A stretch of 64,000 nucleotides of DNA from Kribbella jejuensis. Its GTDB lineage: Bacteria > Actinomycetota > Actinomycetes > Propionibacteriales > Kribbellaceae. Below, piece after piece: positions 1-8,315 of the stretch. The translations under genes were made by a program, and so were the position numbers. The notes beneath the pieces were generated by a model. That model saw only the letters and a program-made list of their open reading frames with translations, was not told the origin of the DNA and did not search any database. Numbering within the stretch: the stretch's first letter is position 1; each line of letters begins with the position of its first letter. The DNA lies in contig NZ_VFMM01000004.1 of assembly GCF_006715085.1 (NCBI RefSeq), positions 682,001-746,000 of the forward strand. The letters are read 5' to 3'.

Positions 1-167
1 AACGCGCTCGCGAGATGGTGGCCAAGTCGCTGTGCGGCACCTGCCCGGTCCAGCCCGAATGCCGGCAGCACGCGCTGTCGGTCGGTGAGCCGTACGGGGT
101 CTGGGGCGGCACCACGGAGTCCGAGCGCGACAACCCGGTGCTGCCCGAGCACCGCAAGTCCGCCTAG
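1..167 (+). CDS. WhiB-family iron-sulfur regulator, C-terminal part
   Basis: The window opens inside this gene; the reading frame starts at base 3 and ends with TAG at 165-167. The visible 54 residues include a CGTCPVQPEC segment, holding the last two of the four WhiB [4Fe-4S] cysteines (CxxC followed by C), and then the GVWGG turn that defines the family, followed by a short charged tail. WhiB proteins are small actinobacterial redox or NO-sensing partners of the principal sigma factor. The N-terminal cysteines lie outside the window, so the subgroup (WhiB1 to WhiB7) cannot be assigned. The gene ends at a perfect 10-bp stem-loop shared with the convergent gene. Confidence 0.9.
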   Translation, partial: RAREMVAKSLCGTCPVQPECRQHALSVGEPYGVWGGTTESERDNPVLPEHRKSA

Positions 168-183
168 CTGCTCGCCGTCGACG

Positions 184-207
184 TAAGGCCTGAGAAATCA
201 GGCCTTA
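184..207. terminator. Bidirectional terminator between whiB and the PLDc_N gene
   Basis: Perfect 10-bp inverted repeat (arms TAAGGCCTGA and TCAGGCCTTA, loop GAAA). It lies just after the whiB stop and overlaps the stop codon of the convergent gene at 198, as expected for a shared terminator. Confidence 0.7.
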
Positions 208-596
208 TCGTCCGCTGCGCCTGCGTCGGTCTCGCCGTCCTCCGGCTCGTCCGGGTCCTTGGCCTTGGGCTTGTCCTTGGGTTCGGGCGGCTTGATCGTC
301 GTCCGCGGGTCCCGGTAGCGGTCCAGCGACTTGAGGAAGTCGGGATCGTCGTCGGGCGCCGTCGGCCGCGCGGTCGAGGGCGCCGCGGGTCGCCGTACCA
401 CGGCTGCCTGCGGGTTGCCCTGGGCACGGGACATCAGCAGCCAGACGATCGGCCCGGCGAACGGGACGAACACGATCAGGACGATCCACAGCAGCTTCGG
501 CAGATGCGGTACGTCCTCGTCGGGTGTCTGGATGCACGAGAACAGCGCGTACACAGTCAGGACCAGGCTGATCAGGAACGGCAGGAATCGGACCAC
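198..596 (-). CDS. PLDc_N domain membrane protein
   Basis: A 132-residue protein with a GTG start at 596. Two hydrophobic segments (about residues 5-22 and 34-55) are separated by a short loop holding CIQTPDEDVPHLPK. This is the pattern of the PLDc_N (phospholipase D nuclease N-terminal) domain, with the typical KLLWIVLIVFVPFAGPIVWLL second helix. The C-terminal 75 residues are Pro/Asp/Lys-rich and look disordered and cytosolic. The family is membrane-bound and of unknown function, and no nuclease domain is attached here. It starts 26 bases after the stop of the ABC permease gene on the same strand, so it may share that transcript, but its role is not obviously linked. Confidence 0.8.
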   Translation of the reverse strand: MVRFLPFLISLVLTVYALFSCIQTPDEDVPHLPKLLWIVLIVFVPFAGPIVWLLMSRAQGNPQAAVVRRPAAPSTARPTAPDDDPDFLKSLDRYRDPRTTIKPPEPKDKPKAKDPDEPEDGETDAGAADDKA

Positions 597-622
597 GTTC
601 CAACAGTACGGCGCTGCCTGCC

Positions 623-1513
623 TCAGTGTGCGGAGGAGGTGAGTCCCCGCGCGCGGAGCACGCTGTTCTCGAGCGGGCGGAAGACGAGCAGCTCGATGCC
701 GACGCCGACCACGAAGATCAGCACGATGCCGGCGAACACCATCGAGATGTCCGACAGCGACATGCCGTTGTGCAGGAACTGCCCGAGGCCTTCACCGAGT
801 TCCGGTGAGGTCGCGATCAGCTCGGCCGCCATCAGCGACCGCCACGAGAACGCCCAGCCCTGCTTGAGTCCGCCGAGGAAACCGGGCAACGCGGCCGGCA
901 GCAGGATGTACCGGATCCCGCCCCAGCGGCCGGCACCGAGGGCCTTGCCGACCCGCGGCAGGATCGGTGGCACCTGGTCGAGCCCGGACACCAGCCCGTT
1001 CGCGATCGACGGCACCGCGCCGAGCAGCACCACCCAGTAGATCGCGCGGTCGTTGATCCCGAACCACAGGATCGCGGCCGGTACCCACGCCACCGAGGGC
1101 AGGCTCTGCAGTCCGGAGACGATCGGCCCGATACCCCGTCGTACCACCGGCAGATTCGCGATCGCGAGCCCGAGCGGGACAGCGATCAGCAGCGAGAACG
1201 CGAACCCGATCACGGCCCGGTGCACCGACACCCAGAACAGCCCGAGGATGTCGCCACTGGCCACGAGTTGCCAGATCTGGCTCCACACCGCCGCGGGCGC
1301 GGGCAGCTTGTACTCGGGCCAGAACGCGGCCGCCCACAAGGCTTGCCAGATCGCGACGAACAGGACGACTGCGCCGATCGGCGGGAGCACCCGCGCCGCG
1401 ATCCGCCGGAGCCGTGAACCCTCGACCGCCTGGACCGGGGTGTCGAGGGCATCGAGTCCGGCCTCGACCGCGTCTACTTCGTGCTCGTTCCGATGGACGT
1501 CAAGCTGCGGCAT
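623..1513 (-). CDS. ABC transporter permease, sulfonate/nitrate/taurine type
   Basis: A 296-residue inner-membrane protein of the BPD_transp_1 (SsuC/TauC/NrtB) class. After a polar N-terminus there is a first transmembrane helix near residues 45-65, then five further helices. The EAA-type coupling loop (ALGAGRWGGIRYILLPAALP) that contacts the ATPase is near residues 190-210. Its start overlaps the end of the ATPase gene by 14 bases, indicating translational coupling. With the ATPase and binding protein it would form an importer for an organosulfur compound such as an alkanesulfonate. Nitrate-type transporters share this fold, so the substrate is inferred from the TauE/SafE gene and leader peptide upstream. 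Confidence 0.9.
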   Translation of the reverse strand: MPQLDVHRNEHEVDAVEAGLDALDTPVQAVEGSRLRRIAARVLPPIGAVVLFVAIWQALWAAAFWPEYKLPAPAAVWSQIWQLVASGDILGLFWVSVHRAVIGFAFSLLIAVPLGLAIANLPVVRRGIGPIVSGLQSLPSVAWVPAAILWFGINDRAIYWVVLLGAVPSIANGLVSGLDQVPPILPRVGKALGAGRWGGIRYILLPAALPGFLGGLKQGWAFSWRSLMAAELIATSPELGEGLGQFLHNGMSLSDISMVFAGIVLIFVVGVGIELLVFRPLENSVLRARGLTSSAH

Positions 1514-2294
1514 GGCTGCTGATCACCTTTCGCAGCGCGGTGTTGATCTCCGCCACCGCATCTCCGGACTCCTCGACGTCCCACTCGCGCACGACGCGAC
1601 CGGGCCGGGACGACAGCAGTACGACGCGTTGCCCGAGCCGGACGGCCTCGCGGACGTCGTGCGTGACGAACAGGATCGCCGTACCGGTCGCCCGCCAGAT
1701 CCGCAGCAGCTCGCCCTGCAGGACGTCTCGCGTGATCGCATCGAGCGCCGAGAACGGCTCGTCCATCAACAACAACGACGGCTTCCCCGCGTCGGCACTG
1801 TCCGTGCTGTCGGCCGTCGACGCCAGCGCCCGGGCAAGAGCAACTCGTTGCCTCATGCCACCGGACAGCTCGTGCGGCCGCTTGTCCCCAAGCCCTTTGA
1901 GCCGTACGAGTTCGAGCAGCTCGGCCGCCTTCGCGCGGCGCTGCGCCTTCGGTACGCCGGCCATCCGCAGCGGAAGCTCGACGTTGCCGGCCGCCGTCAG
2001 CCACGGCATCAGCGCGGCCTCCTGGAAGACGACCGCCGGGCGGGACGAGTGCAGCTCGATCCGCCCGGTGGTCGGCCGGTCCAGACCCGCGACCAGGTTG
2101 AGCAGGGTCGTCTTGCCGCACCCGGACGCGCCGAGCAGGCAGACGAACTCACCGGCCCGCACCTCGAGGTCGACGCCGTCGAGCGCGACCACCGCCTTGC
2201 GGCCGCTGCCGAACGCCTTACCCACTTGGTGAAACCGCACCGGGCTGAGCTGGTCCGCCCGGGTCGTCACATCAGCGTCCACGGTCGCGGTCAT
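1500..2294 (-). CDS. ABC transporter ATP-binding protein, sulfonate/nitrate type
   Basis: A 264-residue cytoplasmic ATPase of the SsuB/TauB/NrtD class. The Walker A motif LLGASGCGKTTLL is near residue 55, the Q-loop near 92, the signature LSGGMRQRVALARAL near 143, Walker B LLLMDEPFSALD near 175, and the switch histidine FVTHDVREA near 210. Compared with most family members there is a short Ser/Thr/Asp insert (STADSTDSADAGKP) between the signature and Walker B. It lies 21 bases after the binding-protein gene and overlaps the permease gene, so the three form one operon. It energises uptake by ATP hydrolysis. Confidence 0.93.
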   Translation of the reverse strand: MTATVDADVTTRADQLSPVRFHQVGKAFGSGRKAVVALDGVDLEVRAGEFVCLLGASGCGKTTLLNLVAGLDRPTTGRIELHSSRPAVVFQEAALMPWLTAAGNVELPLRMAGVPKAQRRAKAAELLELVRLKGLGDKRPHELSGGMRQRVALARALASTADSTDSADAGKPSLLLMDEPFSALDAITRDVLQGELLRIWRATGTAILFVTHDVREAVRLGQRVVLLSSRPGRVVREWDVEESGDAVAEINTALRKVISSHAAA

Positions 2295-2315
2295 GGGCCT
2301 CTCCCCTGCTACTTG

Positions 2316-3380
2316 TTACTTCGAGTCCAAGCCGGCGGCGTCGACCGCGGGCTTGCCTGCCTTGGCGAGTACTTCGTTCAGCGGGCCGAGGTCCGCGAAG
2401 CCGGCCACGGCCGGCGCCTGCTTGGCGATGCCCGCGGTGACCTGGTCCTTGGCGAGCTGCGGGAACGTGCTCGCGATCGGGTCGGCGGTGATCTTGATGT
2501 GCTGGAACGCGCGGTCGATGACGGCCGGCTTCAGCGACTTGCCGGTCGCTTGCTTGAGCTGGTCGTTCACGACGGCCTTGGCGTCGGCCGCGTTCGAGTT
2601 GCTGTAGTCGATCGCGGCGACCAGACCGGACAGCAGCGCCTTCACGGTCTCGGGGTGTTCCTGCAGGAACTGCGTGCGGACGATCAGCACGGTGGTCGGG
2701 AACTTCCCGTCCGGCCACAGCGACGCCTCGTCGAGCAGCACCTTCGCGCCGGCGTCCAGGACCAGCCGCGACGACCAGGGCTCGGGCAACCAGGCCGCGT
2801 CCACGTCGCCCTTCTTGAAGGCGTCGAGGGTCTGCGCGTTCTCCAGGTTGGTGACCTTGACCTTGCCGGTCAGGTTCTGACCGGCAAGCCACTTCTTCAG
2901 CGCCACGTCCTGGGTGTTGCCGAGCTGCGGCGTGACGACGGTCTTGCCGATCAGGTCGGCGGGCTTGGTGATCGACGGCTTCACCACCAACTGCGCGCCA
3001 CCGGACGTCGCACCGGCGATCAGCCGGACCGCTTCGCCGTTCGATTTCGCGTACGCGTTGATGGCCGGACCGGAGCCGATGAAGCCTGCGTCCAGCGAGC
3101 CACCGAGCAGGGCTCCCACTTCCTCGGGGCCGGCGTTGAACTTGGTCGGGACGAGCTTGGTGCTGCCGAGCTCCTTGGCGAACAGGCCCTTGCCGAGGCC
3201 GACGAGTGCGGCGGCGTGGGTGACGTTCGGGAAGTAGCCGAGCCGCAGCTCGGTCGCGGGGCCCTTGTCGCTGGAAGCGGCCTGGGTCGCGTCGCTGCCA
3301 CCGGCGCGGGAGCAGCCCGCTGCGGCGGCGGTAAGGGCCAAGGTGGCCGCGAGCAGACGGAACGGACGGATGATGCTCAC
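2316..3380 (-). CDS. Sulfonate-type ABC transporter substrate-binding lipoprotein
   Basis: A 354-residue secreted binding protein, GTG start. A hydrophobic signal peptide ends in a lipobox (LTAAAAGC, Cys at about residue 23), so it should be membrane-anchored by lipid. The mature part has the SsuA/TauA/NrtA pattern: LRLGYFPNVTHAAALVG at the start, a GAxxxGALLGGSLDAGFIGSGPAINAYA middle, and LPEPWSS in the second lobe (periplasmic binding protein type II fold). It lies 31 bases after the TauE/SafE gene. In this family the ligand is usually an aliphatic sulfonate, sulfate ester, taurine or nitrate; the exact ligand cannot be read from the sequence. Confidence 0.9.
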   Translation of the reverse strand: MSIIRPFRLLAATLALTAAAAGCSRAGGSDATQAASSDKGPATELRLGYFPNVTHAAALVGLGKGLFAKELGSTKLVPTKFNAGPEEVGALLGGSLDAGFIGSGPAINAYAKSNGEAVRLIAGATSGGAQLVVKPSITKPADLIGKTVVTPQLGNTQDVALKKWLAGQNLTGKVKVTNLENAQTLDAFKKGDVDAAWLPEPWSSRLVLDAGAKVLLDEASLWPDGKFPTTVLIVRTQFLQEHPETVKALLSGLVAAIDYSNSNAADAKAVVNDQLKQATGKSLKPAVIDRAFQHIKITADPIASTFPQLAKDQVTAGIAKQAPAVAGFADLGPLNEVLAKAGKPAVDAAGLDSK

Positions 3381-3411
3381 AGGGGGACCTTTGTCTTGTC
3401 GGAAAGGAAAG

Positions 3412-4308
3412 TCAGGAAACGAGCTCGAGCTCGTTGGTGGTCTCGACCGGTACGGCGCGCCGCGTCGAGGTGCGGACGCCGTACGTGACGAGGGCGGCCC
3501 AGCCGAGGACGAGGGCCGCGTAGACGGCGTACCGCGGGCCGGCGGTGACGTCGAGGCCGTGCAGAACGGTGCGCGCGTTGGTGAGGATCAGCACCAGGCC
3601 GACGCCGACACCCAGCCAGCGGGTGGCAAGTCGCGACACCAGCCAGGCGGCCAGTGGCGCGGCGACGACGCCGCCGACGAGCAGCGCGGCGACGATGCCG
3701 AACGGCAGGTGCTCCTTACCCAGGCCGAAGAGGAACCCGATGCTGGCGGCGACCGACACCAGGAACTCGGCCGCGTTCACCGACCCGACCGCGCGCCGCG
3801 GCGCCAGCTTGCCGCTGGTCAGCAGAGCGGAGTTCGCGACCGGCCCCCACCCGCCACCGCCGGTGGCGTCGATGAACCCGGCCACCAGCCCGAGCGGGCC
3901 GAGGAACTTCCCGGCCAGCCGGCCCTCCACCACGGCGCGGACCTTCCCGGTGCCGAACCGGACCAGGATGTAGACGCCGAGCAGCAGCAACAGGCCGGCC
4001 ACCCACAGCGAGGCCGACTCGGTCGACAGGCTGGACAGGAACGTCGCACCGGCGAACGCCCCGACCGCGCCGGGAGCACCGATCAGCGCGACGACGCGCC
4101 AGTCGACGTTCCCGAACCGCCAGTGCGACAGGCCGGAGGCGAGCGTCGTACCGACCTCGGCCAGGTGGACCGAGGCGGACGCGACCGCCGGGGTGATGCC
4201 GGTGATCAGCAGGGCAGTACTGGCGGTGACGCCGTATGCCATGCCGAGGGTGCCGTCGACGAGCTGGGCGATCGAGCCGAGCAAGGCGATCAGGACGAGA
4301 CGACGCAT
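3412..4308 (-). CDS. TauE/SafE family sulfite/anion exporter
   Basis: A 298-residue polytopic membrane protein with about eight hydrophobic helices. It carries the family's N-terminal VDGTLGMAYGVTAST and the mirrored GFIDATGGGGWGP half, the two pseudo-repeats of TauE/SafE (DUF81). Members export sulfite, sulfoacetate or related anions during sulfonate breakdown. It is the first gene of the minus-strand sulfonate transport operon and has a good AGGAG ribosome site before its ATG. The short leader peptide ORF 42 bases upstream suggests the operon responds to sulfur supply. No desulfonating monooxygenase (ssuD/tauD) is next to it, so that step must be encoded elsewhere. Confidence 0.9.
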   Translation of the reverse strand: MRRLVLIALLGSIAQLVDGTLGMAYGVTASTALLITGITPAVASASVHLAEVGTTLASGLSHWRFGNVDWRVVALIGAPGAVGAFAGATFLSSLSTESASLWVAGLLLLLGVYILVRFGTGKVRAVVEGRLAGKFLGPLGLVAGFIDATGGGGWGPVANSALLTSGKLAPRRAVGSVNAAEFLVSVAASIGFLFGLGKEHLPFGIVAALLVGGVVAAPLAAWLVSRLATRWLGVGVGLVLILTNARTVLHGLDVTAGPRYAVYAALVLGWAALVTYGVRTSTRRAVPVETTNELELVS

Positions 4309-4350
4309 GGAGCAGCTCCTGCGGGTCGGAAAGAGTCGGACGGACGGGCC

Positions 4351-4416
4351 CTACGCCGTCGGTCGACACCCCGCGGAGTTCACTCGCAGCAGATCGACGT
4401 GCCGGCGACGCGTCAA
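4351..4416 (-). CDS. Sulfur-metabolism leader peptide
   Basis: A 21-codon ORF directly upstream of the TauE/SafE gene, reading LTRRRHVDLLRVNSAGC plus RPTA. The RRHVDLxRV-SA-C core is the recurring signature of short actinobacterial leader peptides placed before cysteine, sulfate and sulfonate genes. I chose a TTG start (codon 4416-4414) because GGAG sits 5 bases before it. An in-frame ATG at 4449 would give 32 residues but has no ribosome site and lies close to the likely promoter (TTGACT at 4475-4470). The single cysteine codon near the end suggests ribosome-mediated control by cysteine availability, which is inference. Confidence 0.7.
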   Translation of the reverse strand: MTRRRHVDLLRVNSAGCRPTA

Positions 4417-4469
4417 GGCGTCTCCGGGCGCGTTCGTGATGATCTGCATAGGACTATGAAAGCGGACAA

Positions 4470-4475
4470 AGTCAA
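4470..4475 (-). promoter_or_regulatory. Possible -35 box of the sulfonate operon
   Basis: TTGACT read on the minus strand, about 60 bases upstream of the leader-peptide TTG start. No clear -10 hexamer can be named at ideal spacing, so this is only a candidate. Confidence 0.3.
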
Positions 4476-4573
4476 GCAACCTGCTCTGGTTTCGCGATGT
4501 GAGACGAGAAATCGAATGCCGGATGCGGACAGAAGGGTTGAAGCCCGCGGAGAGCGCTCCTACGGTCGTCAGC

Positions 4574-7186
4574 GTGCTGATCCCCCGCTCTCTCAAGACC
4601 GAGTACGCCGTGCAGCCGCTGGGCGTCGACGTACCGCGCCCGCGCTTCAGTTGGGTCGTCGAGGCGCCCGGGTACGGTGCGACGCAGGCGGCGTACCAGG
4701 TGCTGGTCGCGAGCGCGCCGGAGCTGCTGACGCCGGAGCGCGCGGATGTGTGGGACTCGGGCAGGGTCGAGTCGGCGCGGACGTTCGGGATCGCGTACGA
4801 CGGACCGGCGGCAGCGCGCACCCGCTACCACTGGACCGTCCGCCTGTGGCCCACCGACGACGCCGCTGACGGCGCCGGGGATGAGGGCGGTGTTTGGGCC
4901 GAGCCGTCGTGGTTCGAGACCGGGCTGCTCGCCGAGGGGTTCGGCAACGCGCAGTGGATCGGAGGGGTGACCGACAGCGCTCCCCTGCTGCGCCGGGCGT
5001 TCACCGTCGACGGCACCGTGCGGCGCGCGCGGCTCTACGCGAGCGGCCTCGGGTACGCCGACCTACGACTGAACGGGAGCGCGGTCAGCGACGCCGTCCT
5101 CGATCCCGGCTTCACCGCCTACGACCATACCGTACTGTATGGTACGCAGGATGTAACCGCTCTCCTCGCCGCCGGTGACAACGTCGTCGGCGCCGAGCTC
5201 GGCCGCGGGTTCTTCGGGTTGACGTCGGTGAACGTCTGGCGCTGGCACGACACGCCGTGGACCGCCGACCCGCGGCTGATCGCGCGGCTGGTGATCGAGT
5301 ACGACGACGGCCGCGTCGACGAGGTGGTCACCGACGAGACGTGGCGGATCACCGGCGGGCCGACGCTGTCGGACTCGCTGTACCTCGGCGAGACGTACGA
5401 CGCCCGTCGCGCGCTGCCCGGCTGGGACGCGGCCGGTTTCGACGACTCGTCCTGGGCTCCCACGCAGGTGGTCGAAGCGCCGCGCGGCACATTGAAGGCC
5501 CAGGCGCACGAACCGATCCGGGTGATCGAGACGGTCGATCCGGTCGAGGTGACCGAGGTCCGGCCGGGTGTCTGGATCGCCGACTTCGGACGGACCGTGG
5601 CCGGCTGGACGCGGCTGACCGTGACCGCGGAGGCCGGGACCACGATCAGCCTGACCCACGGCGAGACGGTTGCCGACGGCAACGTGGTGGCCCGGAACGT
5701 GCACGTGGACGGCGATCGGATCCAGCGCGACGAGTACATCGCGGCCGGCACCGGCGTCGAGACGTGGGAACCGCGGTTCTCCTACAAGGGCTTTCGGTAC
5801 GTACAACTCGAGGGTGCCCCGGCTCAACTGGAGATGCGGGTGGTGAACTCCGACGTCGCCTCGGCGACCACGTTCGAGTCGTCGCAGGCGCCGTACGAAC
5901 AGTTCGAGCGCGCGATGCGCCGGACCATCCTCAGCAACCTGCACGGGATCCCGACCGACACGCCGTACTTCGAGAAGAACGGGTGGACCGGCGACGCGCA
6001 GGTCGGCGCGCCGACGATGCTCGCGACCCTCGACCTGGCGCGGTTCTTCACCAAATGGCTCGGCGACATCCGCGACAGCCAGGCGGACTCCGGGCAGTTG
6101 CCGGTGATCGTGCCGACCAGCGGCTGGGGCTTCACCGACCTCTCCCCCGCGACCGAGTGGCCGACCGTGTACCCGTTCCTGCTCCGCGAGATGTATCGCT
6201 GGTACGGCGACGACCGGCTGCTGCGCGAGCACTGGGACTCGCTCACCCGGTACCTCGCGTGGGAGCTCGGCCGGGTCGAGGACGGGTTGTCTGTGAGCGT
6301 GCTGGGCGACTGGCTACCACCCGGCTTCGGCGACGGTCCGGCACCGGAGGACCGGCGGCTGACCGGTACGGCGTACCTCTACCGCGCGCTCGTGGTCGCC
6401 GCGGAGATCGGCTCGTTGATTGGGGAGCCCAACGATTTCCGCAAGGCGGCGGCTGAACTCGCGGACGGGCTGAACCGGGCGTTCCTGGACCGTGACGCCG
6501 GTTGCTACCGCTCGGCGCAGGACCCCGACTACCGGCAGACGTCGAACGCGGTCCCGCTCGCCTTCGGGATCGTGCCGGACGACATGGTGTCGCGGGTCGC
6601 GGCCGGGCTGGCTGCGGACGTCGAGGCGCGCGGGTTCCACCTGAACACCGGTTGCCTGGGCGTCGGCGTACTGCTACCGGTGCTGACGAAGTACGGATAC
6701 GGCGAGGTGGCAACGAAGGTCGCGCTGCAGCGCAGCTACCCGAGCTGGGGGTACTGGTTCGACCTCGGCGCGGACACCATGTGGGAGAAGTGGGAGGACG
6801 ACTCGCGGTCGCGGAACCACTACTTCCAGGGCACGGTCGTGCAGTGGATCTTCGAGAACGTGGCCGGGCTGCGGGTGATCGACGCCGGCGGCGAGCGGAT
6901 CGTCGTACGGCCGGACGCGCGGGACGAGGTTGACGCCGCAAGCATCCGGACCGAGACGATCCGCGGACGGGTCACGGTCTCCTGGCAGCAGACGGGACGC
7001 GTGCTGTCGCTGGACGTCCAGGTCCCGGTCGGTACGACGGCCGAGGTGCACGTACCGTCGGCGCGGGCGTCGGACGTGGACGCCGTACCGCAGTCGTTCG
7101 CGGGCTCGCCGTCGTACGACGAGGGTTACACGGTCTATACCGTCGGGGCCGGGAAGTGGTCGTTCACGAGCCGGTCCGCTTCGTGA
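4574..7186 (+). CDS. Alpha-L-rhamnosidase, GH78
   Basis: A large cytoplasmic glycosidase without a signal peptide, about 870 residues. The N-terminus has the fibronectin-like LKTEYAVQPLGVDVPRPRFSW segment, followed by the Bac_rhamnosid_N lectin-like domain (ARLYASGLGYADLRLNGSAVSD near residue 150). The catalytic (alpha/alpha)6 barrel follows, with the acidic motif TPYFEKNGWTGDAQ near residue 475, where GH78 enzymes carry their general acid and base region. A beta-sandwich closes the protein. It removes terminal rhamnose from plant glycosides or pectic side chains. I favour the GTG at 4574; in-frame ATGs at 4499 and 4523 would add up to 25 atypical residues. Its 3' end overlaps convergent trmB by 23 bases. 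Confidence 0.92.
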   Translation: MLIPRSLKTEYAVQPLGVDVPRPRFSWVVEAPGYGATQAAYQVLVASAPELLTPERADVWDSGRVESARTFGIAYDGPAAARTRYHWTVRLWPTDDAADGAGDEGGVWAEPSWFETGLLAEGFGNAQWIGGVTDSAPLLRRAFTVDGTVRRARLYASGLGYADLRLNGSAVSDAVLDPGFTAYDHTVLYGTQDVTALLAAGDNVVGAELGRGFFGLTSVNVWRWHDTPWTADPRLIARLVIEYDDGRVDEVVTDETWRITGGPTLSDSLYLGETYDARRALPGWDAAGFDDSSWAPTQVVEAPRGTLKAQAHEPIRVIETVDPVEVTEVRPGVWIADFGRTVAGWTRLTVTAEAGTTISLTHGETVADGNVVARNVHVDGDRIQRDEYIAAGTGVETWEPRFSYKGFRYVQLEGAPAQLEMRVVNSDVASATTFESSQAPYEQFERAMRRTILSNLHGIPTDTPYFEKNGWTGDAQVGAPTMLATLDLARFFTKWLGDIRDSQADSGQLPVIVPTSGWGFTDLSPATEWPTVYPFLLREMYRWYGDDRLLREHWDSLTRYLAWELGRVEDGLSVSVLGDWLPPGFGDGPAPEDRRLTGTAYLYRALVVAAEIGSLIGEPNDFRKAAAELADGLNRAFLDRDAGCYRSAQDPDYRQTSNAVPLAFGIVPDDMVSRVAAGLAADVEARGFHLNTGCLGVGVLLPVLTKYGYGEVATKVALQRSYPSWGYWFDLGADTMWEKWEDDSRSRNHYFQGTVVQWIFENVAGLRVIDAGGERIVVRPDARDEVDAASIRTETIRGRVTVSWQQTGRVLSLDVQVPVGTTAEVHVPSARASDVDAVPQSFAGSPSYDEGYTVYTVGAGKWSFTSRSAS

Positions 7187-7868
7187 AGATCAGGTCGCGG
7201 ACCTCACGACCCTCCGCTTGCGCACGGGACTCGAACTTGGTGACGGGACGCCACGCGGGGCGCGGGGCCCAGCCGTCGTAGGTGTTGCGCAGCGACGGCT
7301 CGGCCTCGCAGACCTCGAGCATGCGATCCGCGTAATCGGCCCAGTCCGTTGCCAGGTGCAACGTTCCGCCGGGTTGCAGGCGGGACGCGATCAGCGCGAC
7401 GAACGCCCGCGTGACCAGGCGGCGTTTGTGGTGCCGCTTCTTCGGCCACGGGTCCGGGAAGTAGATCCGTACGCCGGACAGCGCGTCCTCCGCGACGTGG
7501 TCGCGGAGGAAGTCGACCGCGTCGCCCTGCAGCAGGCGGACGTTCTCGAGGTCGTATTTCTCCACCCAGAGCATCAACTGACCGAGACCGGCCGGGTAGA
7601 CCTCCGCGGCCAGGTGGTTCACGTCGGGCGCAGCGACGGCCAGTTGCGCGGTCGCTTCACCCATACCCGAACCGATCTCGAGCACCGTCGGCGCCTCGCG
7701 CCCGAACCAGCCGGCGAGGTCGAGGACGCCGGGCGGCAGGTCCTCCTGGGTCCGCCCGAGCTCGGACCAGTGCGACTGCCAGACACGCTTCTGCCCGACC
7801 GTCATCCGCACACTGCGGCGGACGGTGCTGAACACACCCGCTTGCCTGACCCGATCCGTTGCTTCCAC
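7164..7868 (-). CDS. trmB: tRNA (guanine-N7-)-methyltransferase TrmB
   Basis: A 234-residue SAM-dependent enzyme that methylates G46 in the tRNA variable loop. The AdoMet-binding glycine motif VLEIGSGMGEATAQLA is near residue 65, the acidic motif AAEVYPAGL near 88, and the family-defining IYFPDPWPKKRHHKRRL near 143 to 160, whose Asp and the following basic residues bind the target guanine and tRNA. Length is typical. The end overlaps the convergent rhamnosidase gene by 23 bases. Confidence 0.95.
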   Translation of the reverse strand: MEATDRVRQAGVFSTVRRSVRMTVGQKRVWQSHWSELGRTQEDLPPGVLDLAGWFGREAPTVLEIGSGMGEATAQLAVAAPDVNHLAAEVYPAGLGQLMLWVEKYDLENVRLLQGDAVDFLRDHVAEDALSGVRIYFPDPWPKKRHHKRRLVTRAFVALIASRLQPGGTLHLATDWADYADRMLEVCEAEPSLRNTYDGWAPRPAWRPVTKFESRAQAEGREVRDLIFTKRTGS

Positions 7869-7889
7869 CAGGTGGATTCTAGGGCGTTG

Positions 7890-8315
7890 CTAGAACTGCA
7901 GGGTGCGGCCGGTCTCGAGGTAGGTCTTCAGGTTGGCCAGGATCGGGCCCCAGCCGTTCCGCCAGCCCTCGACGGTGTCCTCGGCGATCTGGTCGTGCAC
8001 GACCTGCAGTTTCACCACGGTCTCGCTGCGTGGTTCGATCGTGAACGTGACCCGGCCGGGTTTCCCGTCTGTGGCCTCGTTCGTGAAGGTGTACGCCAGC
8101 GTCTTCGGCTCGTCGTACACCAGGACCTCGCCCCAGTCCGTGAGGCTGTCGTCGGCGCTGTCGTAGAACCGGACCGGCGCACCGACCGTCCAGTCGGACT
8201 CGATCCGGCGGCCGAACCAGTACAGCTGGGTGAACGCACCCGAGGTGAGTGCCTCCCACAACTTCTCCGCAGTGGTCTCGATGTAGGTCACGTGGATCAT
8301 CGCGGGCTTGCTCAT
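7890..8315 (-). CDS. SRPBCC (AHSA1-like) domain protein
   Basis: A 141-residue protein of the START/Bet v1-like SRPBCC superfamily, AHSA1-type. The start IHVTYIETTAEKLWEALTSGAFTQLYW and the end GWRNGWGPILANLKTYLETG are typical of the small actinobacterial members encoded beside ArsR regulators. Its ATG overlaps the stop of the regulator gene by 4 bases, so the two are translationally coupled. The family binds hydrophobic ligands; the ligand here is unknown. The coupling suggests the regulator controls its own operon and that the SRPBCC protein buffers or senses the same effector. Confidence 0.88.
   Translation of the reverse strand: MSKPAMIHVTYIETTAEKLWEALTSGAFTQLYWFGRRIESDWTVGAPVRFYDSADDSLTDWGEVLVYDEPKTLAYTFTNEATDGKPGRVTFTIEPRSETVVKLQVVHDQIAEDTVEGWRNGWGPILANLKTYLETGRTLQF

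Noticed and set aside
1053..3488. 811-codon plus-strand open frame opposite the sulfonate operon
   Set aside because: Antisense to three recognised ABC transporter genes, with no domain and no ribosome site.
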